From Burkholderiales bacterium (lineage in GTDB: Bacteria; Pseudomonadota; Gammaproteobacteria; Burkholderiales; Burkholderiaceae_C), in assembly GCA_016213205.1 (NCBI GenBank), contig JACRAZ010000041.1, forward strand, positions 1-64,000: a stretch of DNA of 64,000 nt, given 5' to 3'. The notes under the pieces were generated by a model. That model was not told where the DNA came from. It worked only from the letters and a program-made list of their open reading frames with translations, and did no database searches. The translations under genes were made by a program, and so were the position numbers. This document shows, piece by piece, positions 26,849 through 36,338 of the stretch; the first letter of the stretch is position 1; each line of letters opens with the position of its first letter.

Positions 26849-27946
26849 TCAGGGTGGCGTGGGCTCGGGCCACAGGCCCATCCAGGCCTTGACGGCCAGG
26901 TGCCGCACCAGCAGGCCCGGCGGCATGCGCAGCCAGTGCCCGCGCAGGTACAACAGGAACAGCGCTGCGGGCGTCCAGCCGTCGGCCGTGCTGGGATGCT
27001 GCGAACCCAGCGCACGTGCCCAGACACGGCGCATCAGCGCCTGCGCCATCGGGCCAGGCGCCATCGCGTCGCAGGCCTGCAGGGTGGCCTCGGGCACCGG
27101 CGTTCCCAGCAGCGTGGAGGTGGTGCTCAGGCCGTAGTACAACGGTCGGGCCAGGTCGAGTGCGCGCGCCCGTGCCACCAGGTCGCGCCACCACTGGGCG
27201 TCGGCCGCGAAATGGCGCAGCAGCAGGTCCAGGTCCGACAGGTCGCGCAGCCCGCGGCTCAGATCGTCGTTGTGGAACAGGTGCGTCATGCTGTGCAGCA
27301 CCATGTCCATCGGCGACAAGGTCATCACGCCCGGCCAGCCGGGCACCGGTTGCGCAGCCGCAAACAACAATGCCGGGTCGGGATGCGAGCGCGCGGTCTC
27401 GGGCAACAGGGTGTGGTGCACGTCCAGCACCGACTGGCGCACCACGTGCCGCAGCGGCGGCAGCTCGTGCATCCATTCGCGGTAGTAGCGCTGGTCGTAG
27501 GCCGAATGGTGCGTCGTCATCCAGCCGTGCTGCATCAGCGCGGCTTCGGCGTCGGCCAGCCGTGCCTTCGGCACCAGCAGGTCGACATCGGAGAACGCGC
27601 GCCCCGCGTTCGCCGGCAGGTGCAGCGCCAGGTAGGCGGCCCCCTTGAGCAGGATGACCGGCAGGCCCAGCGGCGCCAGCACGTCGCGCAGCGCGGCGAT
27701 CTCGAGGCGGACTTCCTCGTGCTGCGCGTCGGTGCGCCGCTGTTCGGCCTGGAGGTAGCCCCGCACCTGCGGCGGCAGCGTGTCGCGCGCGCCTTCCAGG
27801 CGCCCCAGCAGCACGCCAATGCGCGCCAGCACGCCGGCCGACCGGGCCTGGCGCAGCGCGATGCTCCACTGCGCCGGCGACAGCGCGAGCAGGCGCTGCG
27901 GCTCGCGCAGGCCGATCAGCGCCCAATCCGGCTCACGGGGGTTCAT
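26849..27946 (-). CDS. Nucleotidyltransferase family protein of the HPr-rel-A module
   Basis: This 365-residue protein has a nucleotidyltransferase fold of the type called uncharacterised nucleotidyltransferase (NTP_transf_5). The nucleotide-site pattern is ILLKGAAYLA (98-107) followed by the acidic pair in FSDVDLLV (residues 118-125, D120 and D122). The C-terminal half is helical. Such proteins may add AMP or another nucleotide to a protein or sugar; the target is unknown. Its ATG overlaps the stop of the HprK-related kinase gene (ATGA). It is the last gene of a four-gene operon. Confidence 0.82.
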   Translation of the reverse strand: MNPREPDWALIGLREPQRLLALSPAQWSIALRQARSAGVLARIGVLLGRLEGARDTLPPQVRGYLQAEQRRTDAQHEEVRLEIAALRDVLAPLGLPVILLKGAAYLALHLPANAGRAFSDVDLLVPKARLADAEAALMQHGWMTTHHSAYDQRYYREWMHELPPLRHVVRQSVLDVHHTLLPETARSHPDPALLFAAAQPVPGWPGVMTLSPMDMVLHSMTHLFHNDDLSRGLRDLSDLDLLLRHFAADAQWWRDLVARARALDLARPLYYGLSTTSTLLGTPVPEATLQACDAMAPGPMAQALMRRVWARALGSQHPSTADGWTPAALFLLYLRGHWLRMPPGLLVRHLAVKAWMGLWPEPTPP

Positions 27947-28869
27947 GGCTGCTGCCCAGGCGGGCCCGCGGCCAGATCGTCGAAGACGGCCACCGCGTCT
28001 TCCAGGCGGCTGTAGGTGAACTCGTAGCATGCGCTCCGGTCGACCAGGCGGGTCAGGACCTCGAAGCCACGGTGGCGCTGGATGTTGAAGTTGAAGCTGC
28101 CGTCCACCGCTGCAATCAGGGCGCGCGCCTTGGGCAGCGGCACCAGTTGCGGTGCAGCGCCGGGCTCATAGCGGGGCACCACCAGCCAGCCCGGGCGCGC
28201 GGGCTCGTCGGAGCGCGCCACGGCCTCGGGGTCCGGCCGGCAATGGGCCACGCTGCCCTTGGTCGTGTCGTCGACCACTTCGCTGAAGCGGGCGTCGGGC
28301 ACGAAGCTGCGGATGATCTCGATCGAGGCGTTCTTCAGGCTGATCGGGCGCGGCACAGGCAGGATCAGCCAGCGCTCGGGGTCGATCAGGGTCAGCTCGT
28401 CGGACAGCAGCCGCCAGCCTCGAAACGCCAGCGCGGCGCACAGGGTGCTCTTGCCCGAGCCGGAAGGCGCCGGCAACACCAGCGCGTGGCCGTTGCGCTC
28501 GAGCACGGCCGCATGCAGCGCCACGTACTGGTGGCAGTGACCGTAGATGCACCAGTTCATGCCCCACTCGAACAGCGGGAAGCCCTGGTCGCCCGGCAAG
28601 GGGGCGAACGGCGCCTCCCCGTCGAAGCGGAACACCACCTGCGGCTTGAGCCAGCGCCGCGGGCCGGTGGGTCGGTCCACGCTGATCACGAAATCGGTGA
28701 ACACCTCCGGCGGTGCCAGCGTGTGCAGGTCGTAAAGCCGCTCCAGGCCGGCGGCCACCTCGGGCAGGCGGGACTGCACGGCCGTCACGAAAGGCCCGGT
28801 GCGCAGGCGTAGCTGGCCGGTGGCCAGCTGCTGTCGCAGCCCGGCGGGGGCAAGTTCGCCCAGCCTCAA
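27943..28869 (-). CDS. HprK-related kinase A
   Basis: This 308-residue protein resembles the C-terminal P-loop kinase domain of HPr kinase/phosphorylase. It has PAPSGSGKST at 133-142, preceded by LHAAVLERNGHALVL, and LLSDELTLID at 155-164. It lacks the canonical HprK N-terminal domain, and no HPr or PTS gene is nearby, so it is not a catabolite-control kinase. I recall this subfamily as HprK-related kinase A, which travels with a PqqD-like protein and a nucleotidyltransferase beside polysaccharide genes. The start is TTG at 28869, overlapping the upstream stop as TTGA, and gives the family N-terminus (LRTGPF near residue 22). Confidence 0.85.
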   Translation of the reverse strand: MRLGELAPAGLRQQLATGQLRLRTGPFVTAVQSRLPEVAAGLERLYDLHTLAPPEVFTDFVISVDRPTGPRRWLKPQVVFRFDGEAPFAPLPGDQGFPLFEWGMNWCIYGHCHQYVALHAAVLERNGHALVLPAPSGSGKSTLCAALAFRGWRLLSDELTLIDPERWLILPVPRPISLKNASIEIIRSFVPDARFSEVVDDTTKGSVAHCRPDPEAVARSDEPARPGWLVVPRYEPGAAPQLVPLPKARALIAAVDGSFNFNIQRHRGFEVLTRLVDRSACYEFTYSRLEDAVAVFDDLAAGPPGQQP

Positions 28870-29171
28870 GCGCCGGTCTCCTGCACCAGCCCGGATTCGC
28901 GCAGGCCACCGAGCAGTGCTTCGAGCGCCTCGGCTTCCTGCTCGGACAGCGGTGCCTCGTCGGCATCGGCGAGCGCGCGCTGGATCTGCTGCATGTCCAG
29001 CGGGGTGCGGCCGGATGCCAGCAACAGCTTGAACACGTCGCCGGCCACGGCCGACAACAGATGGCAGGCGCCGGTCAGGCCATCGAACAGCACATGCTCA
29101 TCGCCCCAGTCGACGATCGCGAAACGATCGCGACCGCCAGGCAAGGACGAACCGACGGTGAACCCGCGCAC
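28866..29171 (-). CDS. PqqD-like protein of the HPr-rel-A module
   Basis: This 101-residue protein has the PqqD winged-helix pattern (VLFDGLTGACHLLSAVAGDVFKLL, then helical LSEQEAEALEALLGGLRESGLV). PqqD-type domains hold the leader of a ribosomally made peptide and present it to a modifying enzyme. It starts with GTG at 29171, seven bases after the stop of the cysteine-rich protein gene. Its stop overlaps the TTG of the HprK-related kinase. By context its client could be the cysteine-rich exported protein encoded first in the operon, which is inference. Confidence 0.82.
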   Translation of the reverse strand: MRGFTVGSSLPGGRDRFAIVDWGDEHVLFDGLTGACHLLSAVAGDVFKLLLASGRTPLDMQQIQRALADADEAPLSEQEAEALEALLGGLRESGLVQETGA

Positions 29172-29178
29172 CCCAGGG

Positions 29179-29898
29179 TCAGGCGGTGCACATCGAGTTC
29201 AGCCAGGTGCAGACCTGATCGACGTTCCAGCCCGTGGTGCAGGTGCCGCCCGGCGGCATCCAGGTGCCGCTGCCGCTCTTGCAGGCTTCCCAGATCTCGC
29301 GGATCTTGTTCTGGTCGCACACCTGGGCCGGGATCAGGCCGGCCTCGCAGCTGAGCAACGCTGCCGAGCAGTGCGCCGCCAGCTTGAGCCGGGCGGCGCT
29401 GGCCGACGGGCTGTAGGTCATTTCCTGCCGCCGCCAGTATTCATCGACCGGCGTGCCTGCACGGGCACAGTAGCGGTTGACCACCTGGTAGTGATCGGCC
29501 GTGGTGGACCAGGTCTCGCCGCAGCTGGTACGGACCTGCGGGCTGTAGGAACCCACGTGCCGGGTCGACGGCGCGCAGGGCCAGCCATGGCCGGTGGACT
29601 TGCGGGCCGGCTGGTAGCCGTTGTTGGTGGCCGAGTTGCAGGCACTCGTGGCCCAGTAGTAGTGGCTCTTGCCGTTGCAGTCGTAGGCGCCACGGGTGGG
29701 CGCGCTGGTGGCCGCGGAGCACTTGGCCGAAGCCGTCTTGATCATGTTGCCGGCCAGTGCGGGCCCGCTCGAGATGGTGAGCACCACGGGCGCAGCGCCC
29801 AGCGACTTCGCGAGCAGACGCCGACGTGCCTGCCTCCCGGCACCGATGACGGCGCGCGGCGCCTCGTCATCGCCTTCCAGTTCAGGTCGGGTTTCCAT
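29179..29898 (-). CDS. Cysteine-rich exported protein with twin-arginine-like leader
   Basis: I recognise no known domain in this 239-residue protein. The first about 22 residues are acidic. Next comes RRR (25-27), then a hydrophobic stretch and a signal-peptidase site (LLAKSLGAAPVVLTISSGPALA, cleavage after Ala49). The approximately 190-residue mature part has 13 cysteines, many aromatic and Ser/Thr residues, and a patterned C-terminus ending in SMCTA. The RR plus modest hydrophobicity suggests Tat or Sec export after folding or modification. The start at 29898 fits a GGAG upstream and a promoter box at 29935; the frame is open further upstream but outside that transcript. It is first in the HPr-rel-A operon. 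Confidence 0.72.
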   Translation of the reverse strand: METRPELEGDDEAPRAVIGAGRQARRRLLAKSLGAAPVVLTISSGPALAGNMIKTASAKCSAATSAPTRGAYDCNGKSHYYWATSACNSATNNGYQPARKSTGHGWPCAPSTRHVGSYSPQVRTSCGETWSTTADHYQVVNRYCARAGTPVDEYWRRQEMTYSPSASAARLKLAAHCSAALLSCEAGLIPAQVCDQNKIREIWEACKSGSGTWMPPGGTCTTGWNVDQVCTWLNSMCTA

Positions 29899-29929
29899 CG
29901 CATTCGCTCCAGACAGGGTTTCCTGGGGC

Positions 29930-29960
29930 ATTGTAGGAACGCGGGTCGGTTTCTTGTCCA
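29930..29960 (-). promoter_or_regulatory. Promoter of the HPr-rel-A operon
   Basis: On minus, TGGACA (29960-29955) and TACAAT (29935-29930) are 19 bases apart, near the sigma-70 consensus but with a long spacer. Transcription would start near 29923. A GGAG ribosome-binding site then precedes the ATG of the cysteine-rich protein gene by nine bases. The rest of the 214-base gap up to 30112 is G+C-rich and shows no gene. Confidence 0.45.
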
Positions 29961-30112
29961 CCTCGGGACCCCATGGTTCGGGGGTCCAGGCCGTGATTTC
30001 GGGCATGAATCGGCGCACTTGGGTGCAGCTCGCACCGACCGGGCCGGCCGGACACCGCACCCGGGGGGGGTCCGCCTCGACCCAGGCGCCGGCGCCCGCG
30101 GCGCCGCGGCCG

Positions 30113-31371
30113 TCAGACCAGCACTTCAGTGCAATGCGGGTGCCCGAGGAAATCCTGCGGGCTGGCGCTGCGCCCATAGGCGCCGGACTGGTAGATCACC
30201 ACCAGATCACCCGGCTCGGCCACCGCCAGCGACATGCGGTCGGCCAGCAGGTCCAGCGGCGTGCACAGCGGGCCGACGACCGTGGACACCTCGCGTTCGG
30301 CAGGCTCGGCCTTGTTGCCGATGACCACCGGGTAGTTCTTGCGCACCACCTGGCCGAAGTTGCCCGAGGCCGACAGGTGATGGTGCAGCCCGCCATCGGT
30401 GACCAGGAACACCTGGCCCCGCGAGACCTTGCGATCCACCACCTGGGCCACGTACACGCCGGCCTCGCCGACGAAATAGCGGCCCAGCTCGATCACCAGC
30501 GAGGCCAGCGGCATTTCGGTCCGCGCCCGCTCCTGCAGCGCGGCCAGGTTGGCGCCGATGGGCGCCAGGTCCAGCGGCTCGTCGCCCGGGAAGTAAGGGA
30601 TGCCGAAGCCGCCGCCCAGGTTCAGGAACCGTACCGGGGCCGGCGCCGCGGCGGCCAGCCGCAGCGCAAGCTCGTAGGACTTGCACTGCGCCTCGCAGAT
30701 CGATTCGGCGCGCAGATTTTGCGAACCGGCAAACAGGTGGAAGCCCTCGAAGGCCAGCCCCAGCACGCCGATGCGCGCCAGCACGGCGGGCACCTGGTCG
30801 GCGTCGATGCCGAACTGCTTGGGCCCGCCGCCCATCTTCATGCCCGAGCCCTTGAGCTCGAAGTCCGGGTTCACGCGCACGGCCACGCGCGCGGGCAGCT
30901 TCAACGCCTGCGCGATGCCGGCCAGCAGCTCCACTTCACGCGGCGACTCCACGTTCACCAGCACGCCGGCCGCCACGGCCTGGCGCAGCTCGGCCTCGCG
31001 CTTGCCAGGGCCGGCGAAGCTCACCTCGGCCACCTGGGCGCCGGCATCCAGCGCCACGGCCAGCTCGCCGGCCGAGGCCACGTCGATGCCGTCGACCAGG
31101 CCCGCCATGAAGCCCACCAGCGCCGGCATCGGGTTGGCCTTCATCGCATAGTGCAGCTTGATGCCGGCCGGCAGCGCGGCCCGCAGCTCGGCCACCCGCC
31201 GCGCGAGCAGGCCGCGGTCGTAGGCGTAGAAGGGTGTGCGGCCCACGCGTGCGGCCAGGCGCGTGATCGGCAGGCCGCCGATCAGCAGCTCGCCATCGCG
31301 CACTGGAAACTGCCGCATCGGCGCATGCACCGGGGCCGGCCGGGGGGTTGGGACGCTCATTTTGGATGTCA

Positions 31372-31372
<1 letters not shown>
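30113..31372 (-). CDS. PLP-dependent decarboxylase, exosortase-A-associated type
   Basis: This 419-residue fold-III PLP enzyme is like diaminopimelate/ornithine decarboxylases. The PLP lysine is Lys78 in YAMKANP. The phosphate-binding glycine loop (LNLGGGFGIPYF) and the C-terminal substrate region (YQSGAYGRSAS) are present. The family recalled here is the decarboxylase that accompanies exosortase A gene sets, where it pairs with an acyl ligase and a carrier protein. The real amino-acid substrate is not known. Its ATG overlaps the ligase stop by one base (TGATG). The very long open frame running upstream to 34213 is a G+C artefact. Confidence 0.92.
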
Positions 31373-32973
<1,601 letters not shown>

Positions 32974-33016
32974 TCGCGTTCAAGCGCTCATCACCCGGAA
33001 TCGGGCGCAAAAAGTA

Positions 33017-33038
33017 TGGCACAGGCCCCCTCGTGCCA
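33017..33038. promoter_or_regulatory. Inverted repeat in the divergent ligase / carrier-protein spacer
   Basis: TGGCAC (33017-33022) and GTGCCA (33033-33038) are exact inverted arms with a 10-base spacer, a size typical of a dimeric regulator's operator. On minus it is followed within a few bases by CATACT (33017-33012), a possible -10 for the ligase-decarboxylase operon. It does not extend beyond the six-base arms. The start of the minus-strand arm also resembles a sigma-54 -24 box, but no -12 box follows. Confidence 0.35.
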
Positions 33039-33138
33039 GCGGGGTCGCGGCGTGATGTTCTCCGGCCCGCAGCGCCCATGCGGCGCGCCGTGCCAACTTC
33101 CGCACGCATCGCCGGGCAGGACTGCAAGAAGGCAGCCC

Positions 33139-33144
33139 TAGAAT
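33139..33144 (+). promoter_or_regulatory. Possible -10 box for the plus-strand polysaccharide arm
   Basis: TAGAAT at 33139-33144 fits a -10 element and lies 41 bases upstream of the carrier-protein ATG, with AAGGGGATGG as ribosome-binding region. No clear -35 box is seen 16-18 bases upstream, so it may need an activator. Confidence 0.4.
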
Positions 33145-33184
33145 CCGCGACGGTTTTGACGCTGTAGCCGAAGGGGATGGGCCA

Positions 33185-33433
33185 ATGGGAGTTGCACAAG
33201 ACGTGCTGCGGGTGCTGGACGAGGTGCTGAGCCTGAACGGGCGCACCGCATCGTTCACGCCCGAGACACCGCTGCTGGGTGCGATCCCCGAGCTCGACTC
33301 GATGGCGGTGGTCACGCTGATCACCACCCTGGAGGAGCGCTTCGGCATCGTCGTCGACGACGACGACATCAGCGGCGACACCTTCTCCACGGTGGGCGCA
33401 CTCACCGAGTTCGTGCAGGCCAAGCTCGGCTGA
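33185..33433 (+). CDS. Acyl carrier protein
   Basis: This 82-residue acidic four-helix carrier has the phosphopantetheine attachment serine at Ser39 in ELDSMAV. It uses the DSM form common to secondary-metabolism and exosortase-linked carriers, and not the DSL of fatty-acid AcpP. It should hold the acyl or aminoacyl group activated by the divergently encoded ligase. It is first in the plus-strand arm, followed closely by the two hydrolase genes. Confidence 0.93.
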   Translation: MGVAQDVLRVLDEVLSLNGRTASFTPETPLLGAIPELDSMAVVTLITTLEERFGIVVDDDDISGDTFSTVGALTEFVQAKLG

Positions 33434-33484
33434 ATCCGCCCTGACCCGGGTGGCATGGCCGCCGCCCGCTGCACGGCCCCCGGC

Positions 33485-34309
33485 ATGACCACCGCCTCCT
33501 CCCCGGATGTCTTCTTCCTGCCGCGTGGCGATGGCCAGCGGCTGTGCCTGTTCCATCCCGCCGCTGGCGGCGTGGCCAAGGCGGCGCTGGTCTACGTGCA
33601 CCCCTTCGCCGAAGAAATGAACAAGAGCCGGCGCATGGCGGCCTTGCAGGCCCGCGCCCTGGCCGAGGCCGGGTGCGCGGTGCTGCAGATCGACCTGGCC
33701 GGCTGCGGCGACAGCAGTGGCGACTTCGGCGACGCGAGCTGGCAGGGCTGGGTGGACGACGTGCTCGCCGCCTGCCGGTGGCTGCGTGAACGCGAGTCCG
33801 CGCCGTTGTGGCTGTGGGGCCTGCGTGCGGGCGCACTGCTGTGCACCGCGGCAGCGGCACAACTGGAGGACCCCCCCCACCTGCTGCTGTGGCAGCCGGC
33901 CGGCCAGGGCAAGGCCACGCTGCAGCAGTTCGTGCGCCTGAAGGCTGCGGGCAGCCTGGCCGACGGCAATGCCAAGGCCGTGCTGGCGGCGGTGCGGCAG
34001 GACCTGGACCGCGGCCTGGACGTGGAGATTGCGGGTTATCGCGTCGCAGCCTCGCTGGCACGCGGGCTCGAGGGCGCCACGCTCGCACCACCTGCGCGCG
34101 CGGGCCGGCTCGAATGGATCGAGCTGTCCACGCTGGCCGACGCCAGCCTCTCGCCGGCGGCCAGCACCGCGCTGGCACGCTGGCAGCAGGCCGGCTGGCA
34201 GGTGCGCAGCCACCTGGTGAACGGCCCGGCGTTCTGGCAGACCACCGAGATCGAGGACGCGCCGGCCCTGCTGCCCGCCAGCGTGGCCGCACTGGCGCTG
34301 CCGTCATGA
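33485..34309 (+). CDS. Alpha/beta hydrolase, exosortase-A-associated hydrolase 2 type
   Basis: This is an approximately 274-residue alpha/beta-hydrolase-fold protein. The family block HPFAEEMNKSRRMAALQARALA lies near residue 40, followed by the IDLAGCGDSSGDF oxyanion region. In the nucleophile-elbow position (LWGLRAGALL) an Arg stands where Ser is expected, which fits hydrolase 2 of exosortase A loci and suggests it may not be a classical esterase. The start could also be the ATG at 33455; neither has a strong ribosome-binding site. Its stop overlaps the next ATG (ATGA). Confidence 0.85.
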   Translation: MTTASSPDVFFLPRGDGQRLCLFHPAAGGVAKAALVYVHPFAEEMNKSRRMAALQARALAEAGCAVLQIDLAGCGDSSGDFGDASWQGWVDDVLAACRWLRERESAPLWLWGLRAGALLCTAAAAQLEDPPHLLLWQPAGQGKATLQQFVRLKAAGSLADGNAKAVLAAVRQDLDRGLDVEIAGYRVAASLARGLEGATLAPPARAGRLEWIELSTLADASLSPAASTALARWQQAGWQVRSHLVNGPAFWQTTEIEDAPALLPASVAALALPS

Positions 34310-35175
34310 GCGGCATCGTCGAGCGTGCCACCGTCTTTGCATGCCAGCAGGCCCGGCTGGTGGGCATCGTCTCAGTGCCGGCCGGCCCGGCGCAGGACAC
34401 CGGCGTGGTCATCATCGTCGGCGGGCCGCAGTACCGGGCGGGCAGCCACCGGCAGTTCGTGCTGCTGGCGCGCGCGCTCGCTGCGGCCGGCCACCCCACC
34501 TTGCGCTTCGACTACCGCGGCATGGGCGACAGCGGCGGCGCACTGCGCAGCTTCGAGGCAGTGGACGACGACGTGGCGGCCGCCATCGATGCCCTGCTGC
34601 GCGAGCAGCCAACGCTGCGGCGCGTGGTGCTGTGGGGCCTGTGCGATGGGGCCTCGGCGGCGCTGATGTACTGGCAGGCCACGGGCGATGCGCGCGTGGC
34701 GGGGCTGTGCCTGGCCAACCCCTGGGTGCGCTCGCAGGCCAGCCATGCGCGCGCGCAGGTCAAGCACTACTACACGCAGCGCCTGCTCGAGCGGGACTTC
34801 TGGATCAGGCTGCTGTCGGGCAAGGTGGCCACCTCGGCGCTGAGCGGCCTGCTGCGCAGTGTCATGACCGCGTTGCGGCCGGCGTCGCCAGGCCCCGCCG
34901 GGCGCGGCGACCAGCGCCCCTACCAGGCCCGCATGGCCGACGCCTGGCGGCGCTTCCCGGGCCCGATGCTGCTGGTCATCAGCGGGCAGGACCTCACCGC
35001 CAAGGAGTTTCTCGACACCGCGCGCGGCGACGCGGCCTGGCAGGGCACGCTCGACCGCCCGGGCCTCACCCGGCATGAGCTGCCGCAGGCCGACCACACC
35101 TTCTCCGACCCCGCCGCGAGCCGCGAGGTCGAAGCCCTCACCTGTGCCTGGCTCGCGGGCGCCGGTCGGCGATGA
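34306..35175 (+). CDS. Alpha/beta hydrolase, exosortase-A-associated hydrolase 1 type
   Basis: This 289-residue alpha/beta hydrolase has the characteristic GGPQYRAGSHRQFVLLARALA block near residue 40, FDYRGMGDSGGALR, and an elbow LWGLCDGASAAL. In the elbow, Asp replaces the usual Ser after Cys. The late histidine is in QADHTFSDPA. It is recalled as hydrolase 1 of exosortase A loci, and the reaction is not known. It overlaps neighbours on both sides by four bases (34306 and 35172), so hydrolase 2, hydrolase 1 and the aminotransferase-fold protein are made together. Confidence 0.88.
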   Translation: MSGIVERATVFACQQARLVGIVSVPAGPAQDTGVVIIVGGPQYRAGSHRQFVLLARALAAAGHPTLRFDYRGMGDSGGALRSFEAVDDDVAAAIDALLREQPTLRRVVLWGLCDGASAALMYWQATGDARVAGLCLANPWVRSQASHARAQVKHYYTQRLLERDFWIRLLSGKVATSALSGLLRSVMTALRPASPGPAGRGDQRPYQARMADAWRRFPGPMLLVISGQDLTAKEFLDTARGDAAWQGTLDRPGLTRHELPQADHTFSDPAASREVEALTCAWLAGAGRR

Positions 35176-36329
35176 GCACGGCCGTCGCACCACCGAACCG
35201 CCCGGTGCTGGACTGGCCGGATTTCACCGGCCGCCTCGAGGCCGGCGTGCCCAGCATCGACCTGGCGCCGCAGCGGCTGTTCACCACCAGCGGCCGTGCC
35301 GCCCTGTACCAGGCGCTGCGCCAGCTGGCGCTGCCCCCGGGCAGCGGTGTGCTGGTGCCGACCTACCACTGCCCGACCATGATCGCGCCGGTGGTGCTGG
35401 CCGGTTGCGTGCCGGTCTTCTATGCGTTGGGCGAGGATGGCCTGCCGGACCTGGCGGCCCTCGAGGCCGGCCCGCCGCCCGCGGCCGGCGCGATGCTGGT
35501 GGCCCACCTGTTCGGCCTGCCGCGCTCGCTGCAGGCGGTGCGTGCGTGGTGCGATGCGCACCAGGTCGCGCTGATCGAAGACTGCGCGCACTGCTACTTC
35601 GGCCGTGCGGGCGACCGGCCGGTGGGCCAGTGGGGCGACTTCGCCACCGCCAGCCTGACCAAGTTCCTGCCGGTGCCCGAAGGCGGCCTGCTGGTCTCGG
35701 CCCACCGCGCCCTGAGGCCGGTGCCGCTGGCGCCGCAGGGGCCGGTCAACGAACTCAAGGGCTGGATCGATGTGTTCGAGCATGCCCACGGTGCGGGCCG
35801 GCTGCAGGGCCTGCGCACCGTGCTGGGCTGGGCCCTGGCACTGAAATCGCACCGCCGGGCCGGCGCAACGCGCCCGGCCCACGCCGATGACCCGGCGCTG
35901 CCCGCCGACCCGATGCAGGGCTGCGACATGGCCCGCGCCGACAGCGCGCCCCTCGGCGCCACGACGCTGCTGCGCAGCGTGTTGCCGCGCGAGCGCATCG
36001 TGCAGCAACGGCGCCAGTTGCACGACCAGCTGATGCAGGCCGTCAGCGGCCTGGCCGGCATGCGCCCGCTGTTCCCGGGCCCCTGCCCTGCCGACTCGGC
36101 CCCCTACGCGCTGGCGCTGTGGGTGGAGGACGCTGACCGCGTCTACCATGCGCTGCGCCAGCAGGGCATGGCCGTGTTCCGCTGGGACCGCGTCTGGGCC
36201 GGCACGCCGGCGTTGCCGCACGATCGCGCAGCGCCCTGGCAACGGCAGGTGCTGCAATGCCTTTGCCACCAGTCCCTGCGGCCGCAGGACATCGATCGCC
36301 TGGCGCACGCCCTGCAGGCCCTGAGCTGA
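35172..36329 (+). CDS. DegT/DnrJ/EryC1-type aminotransferase-fold protein
   Basis: This 385-residue PLP enzyme is of the sugar-aminotransferase (DegT) fold. The core is SGRAALYQALRQL (40-52), YHCPTMIAPVVLAG (65-78), the acidic pair IEDCAH (135-140) and the likely Schiff-base lysine Lys164 in TASLTKFLPVPEGG. The family would make an amino sugar from a keto sugar. The active-site lysine is present, so activity is plausible. The C-terminal half is less like DegT and rich in Ala/Arg. It is coupled to hydrolase 1 upstream, with FemAB-like genes nine bases downstream. Confidence 0.85.
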   Translation: MSTAVAPPNRPVLDWPDFTGRLEAGVPSIDLAPQRLFTTSGRAALYQALRQLALPPGSGVLVPTYHCPTMIAPVVLAGCVPVFYALGEDGLPDLAALEAGPPPAAGAMLVAHLFGLPRSLQAVRAWCDAHQVALIEDCAHCYFGRAGDRPVGQWGDFATASLTKFLPVPEGGLLVSAHRALRPVPLAPQGPVNELKGWIDVFEHAHGAGRLQGLRTVLGWALALKSHRRAGATRPAHADDPALPADPMQGCDMARADSAPLGATTLLRSVLPRERIVQQRRQLHDQLMQAVSGLAGMRPLFPGPCPADSAPYALALWVEDADRVYHALRQQGMAVFRWDRVWAGTPALPHDRAAPWQRQVLQCLCHQSLRPQDIDRLAHALQALS

Positions 36330-36338
36330 GCCCACGCC

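Noticed and set aside
27943..28869. Classical HPr kinase/phosphorylase for catabolite control
   Set aside because: The canonical N-terminal domain is absent, no HPr or PTS gene is nearby, and the PqqD-like and nucleotidyltransferase neighbours point to the HPr-rel-A type.
33012..33040. Sigma-54 promoter suggested by TGGCACG on minus
   Set aside because: The required TTGC-type -12 box is absent at the correct four-base spacing; the nearest TTTGC is far too distant.
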